DNA of 64,000 bases from Aphanothece sacrum FPU1 (GTDB lineage Bacteria; Cyanobacteriota; Cyanobacteriia; Cyanobacteriales; Microcystaceae). A program made the translations under genes and the position numbers. Every line of letters starts with the position of its first letter. Position 1 is the stretch's first letter. The stretch spans positions 728,676 through 792,675 of the forward strand of contig NZ_BDQK01000001.1 in NCBI RefSeq assembly GCF_003864295.1. The letters are read 5' to 3'. Positions 43,417 to 52,750 of this stretch are shown here, piece after piece. The notes beneath the pieces are model-generated. The model did no database searches and was not told the origin of the DNA. It worked only from the letters and a program-made list of their open reading frames with translations.

Positions 43417-45045
43417 TTAATCCTCTACTTCCTCAGTTTCTTTAAAAATATCCTCGTCATCTTCTATCTCACCAGATTCATCTTCGTCATCTTCGGAAAA
43501 GTCATGCAAATCTCGAACTTTGGGCAAAGAGTCATCTGATTCAGAGGATTCTTTGATTTGCTCATCAATCAAATCAACTTTAGGTAAGATCACATGAAAA
43601 TCTTTTCGCCAAGTTGAGATAGAGTGTTCTTGCCAATCAATTTCATTACTAACATCCTCTTTAGTCCTTTTTATCAAGTCTCTCACACCCTCAGAGGAAT
43701 TCAACAATATCATTTTGACAAGTTCTATACATTTCTCTGTTCCAGATCCTGTAGTTATTATGGTTAATTTTTCATTGGGACTCACTAGAACGTTAGACCA
43801 ATGAGATTTATTTCTGTTAAAAAAGCCATCTTCATGCATTTTACTAATACTATCCGAGATAGAATTAAGAGTTTCTGGAATACGGTATTCTGTCGATATC
43901 CTAAGCAAGAACTTTGAAATAGCAAAAAAAAGAATTTTTTGTCCTAGAACAGTATAAAGAATGCTGGACTGTCGTAATTGTTTTATACTTGCTTTTTGAG
44001 TTGCATTTAATCGAGCTTGCTCTGGTTGAATAGGAATATCTATACCTACATGACTGATCTGAGATATCCAATCTTTGAATGGCTGAAGTTCAGTAAAAAA
44101 CCACTTAAGCAATTTTTTTGTGCCTATGTTTTTAAGTTGAGGATGAGACTCATAATAAGTATTAAGAGCAATATTACGTTCTTTCGGTGAATTGAATGAT
44201 TTTTTTAATGCTTCCTTCTGATAATCTTTTAATAGTTCAATAGTACATTGACTCACTAAATCTAAAGTCGTTAGATAAGGGTCTGATTGGTTCAAGCTTC
44301 TTGCCGTAGAAGACCATTTAACAAATCTATCTTCAAGCACTCCTTCTTCTAAAAGATTTCTAGGAATCAACGCCGATATTTTACTATCATCAAGCAATAA
44401 TTGAGTTTGTTTATCTATAGATTTTGCTGTCTTATTTATCACTGTAAATATATTACGAGTTGCTTTGATTATCTCATCTCTTACAGTTTCACTTAAGGCT
44501 GAATGACCAACCCTGCCAAGCTCACCAAACACCAAATAAACAACTGGTATGTCAAAGGTTTCTGAACAACTGAAGTTATCGTTTGTTTGTTGAGAATTTA
44601 AAGGCTCTTTTCCAGTATGAGCATTCCAATATCTTTTTAATGAAAGAAGTCTATGTTGACCATCAATTACAATTCTAGCTACATTTTTATAGAGCTTTAA
44701 ATTAACCCATTTTTCAACGATTTTTCCTTTACTCTGAACTGTCTCGAAATCCCAAAACTCTGTTTGGTCATTTGAGTTAGGCAAAAGTACAACTACAATT
44801 GAATTAAAAAATCGAATTCCACCCTGAGCTAAGTAAGAAAATATTTCTGTATTTGCTCTGTTTGCATCTAGTTTTCTTTGAACTCGTTCAGAGAAGCTCC
44901 AACTGCCTTGAATTTCATCAGCAAATCTAATATTTTCAACCGCATCACTTTGATCCAGAGTTGTTATAAAGTACCTAACTTGACCAAATTTACCACTGAT
45001 TGCTTTATATTCAATAGTCTCTGGAGACTGATCATCTAATTCCAT
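43417..45045 (-). CDS. DGQHR domain protein (DndB-like)
   Basis: A 542-residue soluble protein with the motif IVIDGQHRLLSLKRYW (near residue 124), the hallmark of DGQHR/DndB-related proteins, followed by a helical region with FTVINKTAKSIDKQTQLLLD (near 198), another family-like stretch. The last 60 residues are very acidic (EDDEDESGEIEDDED). DndB regulates or accompanies DNA phosphorothioation genes, and the related DGQQR motif in DUF262 proteins is linked to nucleotide hydrolysis in restriction systems. No dnd, methylase or deazaguanine genes are visible here. It starts 3 bp after the GIY-YIG-like gene, with GGAG inside that gene's end. No HIP1 octamer occurs in this pair. Confidence 0.8.
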   Translation of the reverse strand: MELDDQSPETIEYKAISGKFGQVRYFITTLDQSDAVENIRFADEIQGSWSFSERVQRKLDANRANTEIFSYLAQGGIRFFNSIVVVLLPNSNDQTEFWDFETVQSKGKIVEKWVNLKLYKNVARIVIDGQHRLLSLKRYWNAHTGKEPLNSQQTNDNFSCSETFDIPVVYLVFGELGRVGHSALSETVRDEIIKATRNIFTVINKTAKSIDKQTQLLLDDSKISALIPRNLLEEGVLEDRFVKWSSTARSLNQSDPYLTTLDLVSQCTIELLKDYQKEALKKSFNSPKERNIALNTYYESHPQLKNIGTKKLLKWFFTELQPFKDWISQISHVGIDIPIQPEQARLNATQKASIKQLRQSSILYTVLGQKILFFAISKFLLRISTEYRIPETLNSISDSISKMHEDGFFNRNKSHWSNVLVSPNEKLTIITTGSGTEKCIELVKMILLNSSEGVRDLIKRTKEDVSNEIDWQEHSISTWRKDFHVILPKVDLIDEQIKESSESDDSLPKVRDLHDFSEDDEDESGEIEDDEDIFKETEEVED

Positions 45046-45048
45046 TTT

Positions 45049-45603
45049 CTAACTCCTTTGGGTATTAAACTTAGGTTGACATAGCTGAATTAATAGACTT
45101 TCCAATTCTCTAGAAATCTCTTTTGGGCAAAGGACGCAAACGAATAAAAATTCGTCATAAGGTCTTGAATTTCCGTATCTTGAAAAAAAACCATCGTCTC
45201 TCTCTAAATGCTGAATAAATCTCTCTCTTAATTTGCTTGCAGTACCAATATAATCTGGGCGTTGGAAAATGCTACATGAAATTAACATTTTTTTTAACAT
45301 TCTTCGGTTTTTAGGGTCAGAAACAGCTTCGATAAATTGCTCCATTTTGGGAGACAAACCAACAGGTTCTCCACAAGTATCGACAATGAATTTACTTCTA
45401 TTATCTTTTTCAGAAAACTTTGTTTTAAATACCGTATTTTTTAAGCGAATATCTATATCTTCAGATATATTTTTCTCAGAAAAATCAAAAGCATGATAAA
45501 AGGCATAAACACCTGAATTTTCAGGAATATAATCTGCTGCGGACCTCGTCGCCGTTACTACTGTAAAATTCTTAAAAAAGTTGTCGTGAACTGTTTCTTC
45601 CAT
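45049..45603 (-). CDS. GIY-YIG-like nuclease domain protein
   Basis: A 184-residue protein with the parts of a GIY-YIG nuclease in order: GVYAFYHAF (residues 31-39, the GIY strand), DYIGTASKLRERFIQHL (near 117, with the YIG strand and catalytic Arg), a Glu in ELESLLIQLCQ (near 168) and the terminal Asn in PKFNTQ. About 80 residues separate GIY from YIG, far more than the usual 10-20, so an insertion with mixed charge lies inside the fold. All the expected catalytic residues seem present. It is the first gene of a two-gene unit with the DGQHR protein. Confidence 0.65.
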   Translation of the reverse strand: MEETVHDNFFKNFTVVTATRSAADYIPENSGVYAFYHAFDFSEKNISEDIDIRLKNTVFKTKFSEKDNRSKFIVDTCGEPVGLSPKMEQFIEAVSDPKNRRMLKKMLISCSIFQRPDYIGTASKLRERFIQHLERDDGFFSRYGNSRPYDEFLFVCVLCPKEISRELESLLIQLCQPKFNTQRS

Positions 45604-45643
45604 AATCCTATGAGAAATGATAGAGAAAGATTACAAGATATTT

Positions 45644-45794
45644 GGTTCTACCGGACAAGTTATGCTAAATTATCACAAATAATAGACTTTAACTCTAAAG
45701 AGTTAAGCTATACAAACAAAGGTTGCCTACGCAACCTAGAATTTAGTCCGCGAAGGCGGACTTAGTTTTTATAGTATCAGGCTTTAGCCTGTTA
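45644..45794 (+). repeat. Multi-hairpin MITE, copy D
   Basis: It begins ggttctaccggacaag, 40 bp upstream of the GIY-YIG-like gene start. Internal stems are taactc/gagtta, ggttgc/gcaacc, agtccgc/gcggact and aggct/agcct. It matches copy E (62552-62704) in inverted orientation at most positions. Confidence 0.85.
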
Positions 45795-45853
45795 TTAATT
45801 ATTAGTTTAGTTTAGCTGTCATTGTAAATGTAGAAAAATCTTGATCTTCCCAT

Positions 45854-46933
45854 CTAATCAACTACAGGATAGACTATTTGTATATCATTGGTGCGGTATG
45901 CTGGCCGGACTTCGCCACCAGGGACAACAAATCCCCCCAACCAGGGAACAATAGTTGTTGTAACATAAGGGGCAGGTGTCGTCCCGTAAATCTTCCAGGT
46001 ATTGGTCTGCGTATCATAATCCAAGATTTCCCTAGAAAAACCAGGATGTTTGTCCGGGGGTTGAAAATCCACTTTTGAACCATCATCCCCTCCCAAAACC
46101 AAAAGATGCGATCGCCCTAATGGTAAACTAGGAGTAGGCGCGGCCACGGCTGAACGGGGCAAATCTGCTAACTGTTGCCAACCTGTCCCCGGTCGATAAC
46201 GATAAGCATCTCGTAGATACTCCCGTTTTGCTTTACCGTCTGGGCCAGGATACAACCTAGCACCACTAAACAGGTAGAATGCCCCATCCTGAACCCCCGC
46301 AACGGGCAAAATTCGCCCCGGACCCGGCCAAGGTGGAAGTTCTTGCCAACCTTTGTTAAAATGGTTTAAATCCAAGGCCCAAAAGGTCTGGAGGGCTTCG
46401 GTAGCACCTGGACGAGTTATACCCCCCGCCAGATAAATCATGTCTCCTAGTCGCGCACCGGCCGCAAATGCACAAGGTTGGGGCAATGGGGGAAGGTTTT
46501 TGAGGTTTAGGGCGTTATCGCGCCAATTAATTAGGAAAACCTCCTTAAAATGTTCCTCGGCGTTGCCTCCTCCCATCACCAGCACTCCTTCTTCAGTAGA
46601 GAGGGATACTGCATGAGCAATAGGTTGAGGAAGTTTAAGACCGCTTTTCCAACTTCCTTGGGCATTTTCTAGGATAAACGCCTGATCATACCAGACCTTT
46701 TTACCACCTTTCCAGGGGGGGGCATCAGGAAAATTAGTTCCTCCTGCCACGATTAAAGCATTATTACTAACTCCTGCTAGGGGGGCCGCTAATCCAAGGG
46801 GGTTGGGTAAACTGGATAAACTTTGCCAACGCAAACTATTACTACTATAAGCCATTGTTTGCATGGCAATTATTAATAGCAAAATTGCCCATCCTAATAG
46901 ACAATATTGCAGCGATCGCTTGATTTTATCCAT
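45854..46933 (-). CDS. Kelch-repeat cyclically permuted mutarotase family protein (NanM-like)
   Basis: A 359-residue protein with an N-terminal membrane or signal segment (YCLLGWAILLLIIAMQT) and a six-bladed kelch propeller. Family stretches include IVAGGTNFPDAPPWKGGKKV (near 62), GVLVMGGGNAEEHF, IYLAGGITRPGATEAL and LLVLGGDDGSKV. Relatives include N-acetylneuraminate epimerase NanM. No sialic acid genes are nearby, so the substrate is unknown. It should act in the periplasm or at the cell surface. Confidence 0.88.
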   Translation of the reverse strand: MDKIKRSLQYCLLGWAILLLIIAMQTMAYSSNSLRWQSLSSLPNPLGLAAPLAGVSNNALIVAGGTNFPDAPPWKGGKKVWYDQAFILENAQGSWKSGLKLPQPIAHAVSLSTEEGVLVMGGGNAEEHFKEVFLINWRDNALNLKNLPPLPQPCAFAAGARLGDMIYLAGGITRPGATEALQTFWALDLNHFNKGWQELPPWPGPGRILPVAGVQDGAFYLFSGARLYPGPDGKAKREYLRDAYRYRPGTGWQQLADLPRSAVAAPTPSLPLGRSHLLVLGGDDGSKVDFQPPDKHPGFSREILDYDTQTNTWKIYGTTPAPYVTTTIVPWLGGFVVPGGEVRPAYRTNDIQIVYPVVD

Positions 46934-47396
46934 AATTAATTATACCAAAGATTGTAGAGGCGAGTTTTTGTAGGGGCGGGTTTTTAACAGGAGTTATGAT
47001 TCTCACGAAGAAGTAAGATAAACTAGCCCTAAGTAGTCGGACATAAATAAACAATACTATGTTAAGAAATGTAACTAGGTTGTAACCCCTCTCCGGCGCT
47101 CCGGCGCTCCCCTGCTCACTTCACCGTAACGTTTATTTTTGTCCAGCAAGTATTGGAGAAATTATAGATGATTTAATTCTCATTGCTGAAGACCGGAAAT
47201 GCACAAGATTATCAAGACTGTATCAGTCATATTCCGTTTATCTAGGTTGATTACTGATTATCAACTCTACTCTGTTTATATTCTGGGTAAAGTAGGAAGT
47301 CAATACGCAAAATTATAGCAATCGCCAGGGCGGGTTTATCTAGTCTTTTTGTGAAAATCATTGACTTATGTAAAAAAACCGCCCCTACACTAAAAA
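46934..47396. other. Gene-free stretch holding a MITE and GTAGGGGCGGG motifs
   Basis: No gene is supported here. A gtaggggcgggttttt motif at about 46971 and its inverted counterpart aaaaaaccgcccctac near 47373 bracket the stretch, about 400 bp apart. A MITE lies at 47036-47147. The rest shows nothing recognisable. Confidence 0.55.
47036..47147. repeat. 112-bp MITE with 17-bp inverted ends and 5-bp target duplication
   Basis: gtcggacataaataaac (47036-47052) and gtttatttttgtccagc (47131-47147) are imperfect inverted repeats (14 of 17 pair). The flanks are AAGTA at 47031-47035 and AAGTA at 47148-47152, a 5-bp direct repeat as left by transposition. The interior has a duplicated ccggcgct motif. 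Confidence 0.75.
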
Positions 47397-48143
47397 TTAA
47401 TCTCCAGCTAAAAATTTAAGATAACTTTCACCTAATTCTTTAACTGCTAAATCATACAATTCTTTGCCATGTTCAGGAGTCGCTAAAGCAGGATTTGATC
47501 CCATTCTGCCATCAGGATAATGAACCCGAAAATCTTCTGCACCATAAATAGCATATCCCGATGCAACATCAGGAGACAAAAAAGCATTTTTAATCGATTC
47601 AGGATAGACATATTGAGTAACTGCTACCTCAGAAGGAGTCGCATGAGAACCCTCTTGATCACCATATAATTCCTTCGCTTTTTGATAGACAGAACGACAC
47701 ATAAACCAGTTACCAACTTGACAACGAACCTGAGCAGCTTGAGGTACTTTTAAGTGAGATAAATGATAATAAGTCTCCGAAAAAGCAGCTTTTAAAGTAG
47801 CAATATTTCCCCCATGACCATTAATAAAATAATAGCGAGTAAAACCAGCTTCAGTTAAACAAGTAAGATAATCAATAATGACTTGAATTAATGTACTCGG
47901 ACGTAAACTAATAGTGCCAGGAAAAGCCGTATGATGTAAAGCCATACCCACATTAATAGTAGGCGCAACCATCACTTGATGATTTTCTGAGACCCCTTTG
48001 GCGATCGCTTCTGCACAAATAGCATCAGTACCAATAAGTCCAGTAGGGCCATGTTGTTCAGTGGAGCCTATAGGTATAATAATACCAGAGGAAATCTTTA
48101 GATAATTTTCAACTTCTTGCCAAGTAGCGAGGTGTAATAACAT
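47397..48143 (-). CDS. Creatininase family metallohydrolase
   Basis: A 248-residue amidohydrolase of the creatininase fold. Metal-binding motifs are GSTEQHGPTGLIGTDA (near 27, with Glu, His, Asp) and FINGHGGN (near 109), plus the Glu in GSHATPSEVAVTQY (near 172). Family members hydrolyse creatinine or open cyclic amides in cofactor and flavin-related pathways. The substrate cannot be told from sequence. It follows lepB by 22 bp on the same strand. Confidence 0.92.
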   Translation of the reverse strand: MLLHLATWQEVENYLKISSGIIIPIGSTEQHGPTGLIGTDAICAEAIAKGVSENHQVMVAPTINVGMALHHTAFPGTISLRPSTLIQVIIDYLTCLTEAGFTRYYFINGHGGNIATLKAAFSETYYHLSHLKVPQAAQVRCQVGNWFMCRSVYQKAKELYGDQEGSHATPSEVAVTQYVYPESIKNAFLSPDVASGYAIYGAEDFRVHYPDGRMGSNPALATPEHGKELYDLAVKELGESYLKFLAGD

Positions 48144-48165
48144 AGGGTCTAGATTTTAGAAATAA

Positions 48166-48780
48166 TTAGATACCTTTTTTGTTATCTAGATTACTAGGAT
48201 AGGGAGGTTGTTCATTGAGAGAACCCAAACGATTAAAGGGCCAAAAACGAACAAAAGCCTTGCCAATAATTTTCTCTTTAGGAACAAATCCCCAATAATG
48301 GGAATCATAACTATTATTACGATTATCTCCTAATACTAAATATTCTCCTTGGGAGACCGTAACAGGGCCATAATTATAATTAGGATCTTCAGAAATATAT
48401 TTTTCTGATATTCTTTGTCCATTCACATAAACATGACCTGCTTTTACCTCAATGGTTTCTCCAGGTAAGCCAATTACTCGTTTAATAAACGCATCATGAA
48501 AATTTTGAGCTTCTAAAGCTTGAGTGGGATTAAATACTACCACATCACCCCTTTGAGGTTCTTGAAAACGATAACTTAATTTCTCAATAATCAGGCGATC
48601 GTTAATTTGTAAAGTAGGTTCCATCGAAGAAGAAGGAATGTATCGCGCTTCCGCTACAAATGTCCGAATACCGAAGGCCAAAATAGCAGCAGTTGCCACA
48701 GTTTTTAATCCTTCAACCCAGGGATTTTCTTGGGGAGAATTATTATTTTTTTGATTCTTTTTATTCAAGCTTCGAGCCAT
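48166..48780 (-). CDS. lepB: Signal peptidase I
   Basis: A 204-residue leader peptidase. One N-terminal membrane helix ([17 protein letters not shown]) is followed by the nucleophile Ser in [10 protein letters not shown] (near 50) and the general-base Lys in [11 protein letters not shown] (near 99), plus [18 protein letters not shown]. It cleaves signal peptides on the outer face of the plasma or thylakoid membrane. It is divergent to pyrC with a 139-bp shared promoter region. Confidence 0.96.
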   Translation of the reverse strand: MARSLNKKNQKNNNSPQENPWVEGLKTVATAAILAFGIRTFVAEARYIPSSSMEPTLQINDRLIIEKLSYRFQEPQRGDVVVFNPTQALEAQNFHDAFIKRVIGLPGETIEVKAGHVYVNGQRISEKYISEDPNYNYGPVTVSQGEYLVLGDNRNNSYDSHYWGFVPKEKIIGKAFVRFWPFNRLGSLNEQPPYPSNLDNKKGI

Positions 48781-48919
48781 AGGAGTGAGTGTATTTTATC
48801 AAAAAGTAAGAACAATCGAGTCGGGAAAAGTTAAGGTAACGAATTGTCGCTTTTTATTGTAACAACATCCGAGTTAGGGAGAAAATTAAAGTATTCTAGA
48901 GTTTATTTAGGGATAAATT

Positions 48920-50233
48920 ATGAAAAAGTTGCTCATTCGTCACGCTCAGATTCTTTTACCTTCAGAGGAATTTTTGGTCGGGGATGTGCTAATCCAAGAG
49001 GGTAAGATCCTCGAAGTGGCTTCGGAGATTACCGAGACTGATCTTACTACCATCATAGACGCTACCGGACTAACTTTGTTGCCTGGGGTTATTGATCCTC
49101 AAGTCCATTTTCGGGAACCTGGTTTAGAACACAAGGAAGACCTGTTTACTGCGTCTTGTGCTTGTGCTAGAGGGGGTGTGACATCTTTCTTGGAAATGCC
49201 TAATACTCGCCCTTTAACCACGACTCAAGCTGCTTTAGATGATAAATTACACCGTGCCTCACAAAAGTGTCTAGTCAATTATGGCTTTTTTATTGGGGCA
49301 ACACCAGAAAATTTACCAGATTTATTAACGGCTCATCCGACTTGTGGTATTAAAATATTTATGGGATCGTCTCACGGGGCTTTATTAGTCAGTCGAGAAC
49401 AAGAATTAGAGACGATTTTTGCTCAAGGTCGTCGTTTAATTGCGGTTCATGCTGAAGATCAAGCCAGAATTATTCAACGTCGTCAACAATTTTATGGTAT
49501 TACTGATCCGGCAATTCATTCTCAGATACAAGATGAAGAAACCGCTCTTAATGCGACAAAATTAGCCTTAAAGTTATCAAAAAAATATCAACGACGTTTA
49601 CATATTCTGCATCTTTCGACAGGGATAGAGGCGGAATTTTTACGCACAAATAAATCCAGTTGGGTGACAGCAGAAGTTACCCCACAACATTTATTATTAA
49701 ATACGGATGCTTATGCTCAAATTGACACTTTAGCGCAAATGAATCCTCCTTTGCGATCGCCTGAAAATAATGAAATTCTTTGGCAAGCTTTATTAGATGG
49801 AGTGATTGATTTTATTGCGACAGATCATGCTCCCCATACGTTAGAAGAAAAGGCGCAAAGTTACCCTCATTCTCCTTCGGGAATGCCTGGAGTGGAAACT
49901 TCTTTACCTTTAATGTTAACTCAAGCGATGACCGGAAAATGTAGTGTTGCTCAAGTTGCTAATTGGATGTCTACGGCAGTGGCAAAAGCTTATCATATTA
50001 CCAATAAAGGCTTAATTAAATCGGGTTATGATGCTGATTTAGTGTTAGTGGATTTAAAAAATTATCATCCGGTTTTACGACAAGAGTTACAAACTAAATG
50101 CGGTTGGAGTCCCTTTGAAGGTTGGAATTTAACGGGATGGCCAGTTGTTACTATTGTGGGGGGACAAATTGTTTATGAACGGGGTAAATTAAATACAGAG
50201 GTTAGAGGACAAGCAATAAATTATCAATTGTGA
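48920..50233 (+). CDS. pyrC: Dihydroorotase
   Basis: A 437-residue zinc amidohydrolase of pyrimidine synthesis that interconverts carbamoyl-aspartate and dihydroorotate. The metal site DPQVHFREPG (near 58), the Lys-bearing GIKIFMGSSHGALL (near 141), HAEDQA, HILHLST and DFIATDHAPHT (near 296) are all present, so it is the catalytic type and not the inactive PyrC' form. Its stop is immediately followed by a MITE. Confidence 0.93.
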   Translation: MKKLLIRHAQILLPSEEFLVGDVLIQEGKILEVASEITETDLTTIIDATGLTLLPGVIDPQVHFREPGLEHKEDLFTASCACARGGVTSFLEMPNTRPLTTTQAALDDKLHRASQKCLVNYGFFIGATPENLPDLLTAHPTCGIKIFMGSSHGALLVSREQELETIFAQGRRLIAVHAEDQARIIQRRQQFYGITDPAIHSQIQDEETALNATKLALKLSKKYQRRLHILHLSTGIEAEFLRTNKSSWVTAEVTPQHLLLNTDAYAQIDTLAQMNPPLRSPENNEILWQALLDGVIDFIATDHAPHTLEEKAQSYPHSPSGMPGVETSLPLMLTQAMTGKCSVAQVANWMSTAVAKAYHITNKGLIKSGYDADLVLVDLKNYHPVLRQELQTKCGWSPFEGWNLTGWPVVTIVGGQIVYERGKLNTEVRGQAINYQL

Positions 50234-50234
50234 C

Positions 50235-50337
50235 AACCTGAGTTCGACATAAGGATTTTGGTGGACGACCTGTCAAAATTAAGAGTCTGACAACCGGTGA
50301 TTCTATCGTGGTAAAGATTATACTGCGAACTCAGGTT
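50235..50337 (+). repeat. MITE with ACCTGAGTTCG inverted ends, copy 2
   Basis: A 103-bp element with ends aacctgagttcg and cgaactcaggtt, two bases after the dihydroorotase stop. It matches the copy at 6523-6634 in opposite orientation. The TA at the right flank is present but the left flank is CA, so the duplication is not intact. Confidence 0.8.
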
Positions 50338-50446
50338 AGCTACTTAGACTTTTCTAGTCTCTTTAAGGAACTGGGGTTTATAATATTGCTAACAACCACC
50401 TACATAATAGTAGGAACTTTAGTGAGTTGATGAGTTAGGTTAACGA

Positions 50447-52702
50447 GTGAATACATCATTATCACATTTGCCAGAAGAACAACTAGAAGACTTAAAGACC
50501 TCATCCCAAGGAGGACTAAATTTTCGTCCTTATTTGCGGATTTTCTTGAGAAAAGCTTGGTTAATTGCTGGATTAACTACTTTAACTACCTTTGCTGGGG
50601 GGATAATTAGCTCTCTTGATCCTTATACTTACACAGGTAATTTTTATTTATTAGTAGAACCGATTACCTCCAGTGCCAAACTAACTAATCCCTCAACTCT
50701 AGCTCGAACTGATGGGCAACCTGATGAAAGTCTCTTTGAGTTAGACTATCCCACTAATCAAGTATTCCTTCAAAGTCCAGGGATGACTTTAAAAATTGCT
50801 CAGGAAGTTCATCAGAAAGTGCTGACTCGCGAAGTTCCCGCAATTTGGAAAGATTTAAGAGAAAATCTTAAAGTAACACGAGCTAGTTTACCTGGGCCCG
50901 CTTCAAGAAGCGGAGTAACTAAGATTTTTGAAGTTTCTTATACGGGAAAAAGTCCCCAAGAAGTTCAACAAATTTTATCAACGGCGGCCGCAACATTTCT
51001 TAAATATAGTTCAGAGGATCGAGAAACTAATATTAAAGCAGGGGTTAAATTTATTGATTCGCAACTCCCTGATTTACAAGAAAGGCTTAAAAATCTTAGA
51101 ACTCAACAAAAACAAATAAGACAACAAAATGAATTAGTAGATCCTCTTCCTAAAAATAATGAAGTATTAACTCAAATTACCCAACTGCAAAACCAACAAT
51201 TTGACATAGAAACTCAATTAAAAGGTAAAAAACATTTATCTAATATCTTACAAGAACAATTAAAACTAACCCCAAATGAAGCTTTAGCCTCAGCCACTTT
51301 AAGCCAAGATCCTAGCCGGGTTTCTTTACTGTCTCAACTTCAAGAACTCGATAGTCAAATTGCGATCGCTTCGGCTACCTATACTATTGAAAGTCCTCAG
51401 ATTCAAGATTTAAAAGATAAACGAGAAAATATTGTTAACTTGCTTAATCAAAAAACTCAAGAAATTCTGGGAAAAAATTCTTTATTTATTGCTTCTGATT
51501 CTGCTGCTCTAGGTTTTCAAGATCCAACCCGATTAAACTTAATTGGACAATTACTACAAACAAATAACGAGATTCAAGTATTAGAAACTCAATTGCCAGC
51601 AATTAAAGAAGCTAGACAAACGATTGAAAAAGAAGCACAACGTTATCCGGTTTTAATTAATCAATACAGTGACATTCAAACCCAAATTAATCTCGCAGAA
51701 GAAATTCTCAATAAACTATTAGTACAAAGGGAAACACTTAAAGTAGAATCGGCTCAAGATCTTCCTTGGCAATTAATTTCTAAACCTCAAATTCCTCTTG
51801 ATGAAAATGGAAAACCTATTGGTTTTCCTCCTGATAGAAAAAAGAAAGTGCTGGCCGGTGTTATGGGGGGACTCTTATTAGGAATGGGACTTGCTATTTT
51901 ATGGGAAAAACGACAAAATATTTTTCACGCGGCTGAGGATATTGCTGAGACACTTTCTCTTCCTATTTTGGGTGACATTCCTAAAGATGGTCGCACTGGG
52001 TTTTCTTCTGATATAACAGTTAAACCTAAACCTGCTCAGGAAATTTCTAATTTGCCGCCTAATTATTTACAGGAAAACGTCAATTATGAGAAGCCAAATC
52101 ATCTAGAAGAATCTTACTTTTTGGAAGCATTTGAAAAACTTTATACTCAGCTTTATTTGGTTGCTTCTTCTAAAATTAGTTCGCTTATTATATCTTCTGT
52201 TGAACCCAAAGATGGTCAATCTAAGATAGCATTATATTTAGCTATTAGTGCGGCTAATTCAGGAAAAAAAGTGCTTCTAGTAGATACTAATTGGACACGC
52301 CCCAAACTTCACGAGTTGTTAGATGTTCCTAATCAAAAGGGTCTGATACAACTTCTTAGAGATAGGGTTCCTTCTAACGAAATTATTCAGGATGTGCCAA
52401 ATATTGACAATTTGTTTATCTTAACTGCGGGAAATCCAGAAGAAAATTGTACTAAAAGACTTTGGTCTCCTCAGATGGAAAATCTTATGGAAGAATTTTC
52501 TAGAAATTATGATTTAGTTATTTATGATACTCCCAACTTCTTTGAGACATCAGATATCAAATTTATGACAAAAAAAACTGATGGAATTTTGATGGTAATA
52601 GCTCTTAAGAAAACACCTCAATCTTTAGCTAAAAAAGCGGTTAAAGAAATCAAAGATATCAACTTACCTTGTTTGGGTGTAGTTGCTAATCATCTTCAAT
52701 AA
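50447..52702 (+). CDS. Wzz/BY-kinase-like polysaccharide protein with degenerate ATP site
   Basis: A 751-residue protein with the layout of a polysaccharide co-polymerase fused to a tyrosine autokinase: a first membrane helix near 30-50, a long periplasmic coiled region (about 200-430), a second helix near 465-485 (VLAGVMGGLLLGMGLAIL) and a C-terminal CpsD/CapB-like domain. The kinase site is broken. Walker A reads EPKDGQSKIALYLA (near 585) where G-E-G-K-S-T is expected, so the key Lys is Gln. Walker A' is LLVDTNW with the second Asp as Asn. Walker B YDLVIYDTPN (near 688) is kept. There is no Tyr cluster at the end. It probably controls polymer length or export without phosphorylation. The start is GTG. 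Confidence 0.87.
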   Translation: MNTSLSHLPEEQLEDLKTSSQGGLNFRPYLRIFLRKAWLIAGLTTLTTFAGGIISSLDPYTYTGNFYLLVEPITSSAKLTNPSTLARTDGQPDESLFELDYPTNQVFLQSPGMTLKIAQEVHQKVLTREVPAIWKDLRENLKVTRASLPGPASRSGVTKIFEVSYTGKSPQEVQQILSTAAATFLKYSSEDRETNIKAGVKFIDSQLPDLQERLKNLRTQQKQIRQQNELVDPLPKNNEVLTQITQLQNQQFDIETQLKGKKHLSNILQEQLKLTPNEALASATLSQDPSRVSLLSQLQELDSQIAIASATYTIESPQIQDLKDKRENIVNLLNQKTQEILGKNSLFIASDSAALGFQDPTRLNLIGQLLQTNNEIQVLETQLPAIKEARQTIEKEAQRYPVLINQYSDIQTQINLAEEILNKLLVQRETLKVESAQDLPWQLISKPQIPLDENGKPIGFPPDRKKKVLAGVMGGLLLGMGLAILWEKRQNIFHAAEDIAETLSLPILGDIPKDGRTGFSSDITVKPKPAQEISNLPPNYLQENVNYEKPNHLEESYFLEAFEKLYTQLYLVASSKISSLIISSVEPKDGQSKIALYLAISAANSGKKVLLVDTNWTRPKLHELLDVPNQKGLIQLLRDRVPSNEIIQDVPNIDNLFILTAGNPEENCTKRLWSPQMENLMEEFSRNYDLVIYDTPNFFETSDIKFMTKKTDGILMVIALKKTPQSLAKKAVKEIKDINLPCLGVVANHLQ

Positions 52703-52750
52703 TTAAGTAAAGTTTGGACTTGACAAAAATGTCATTTAATGTAACATTTC

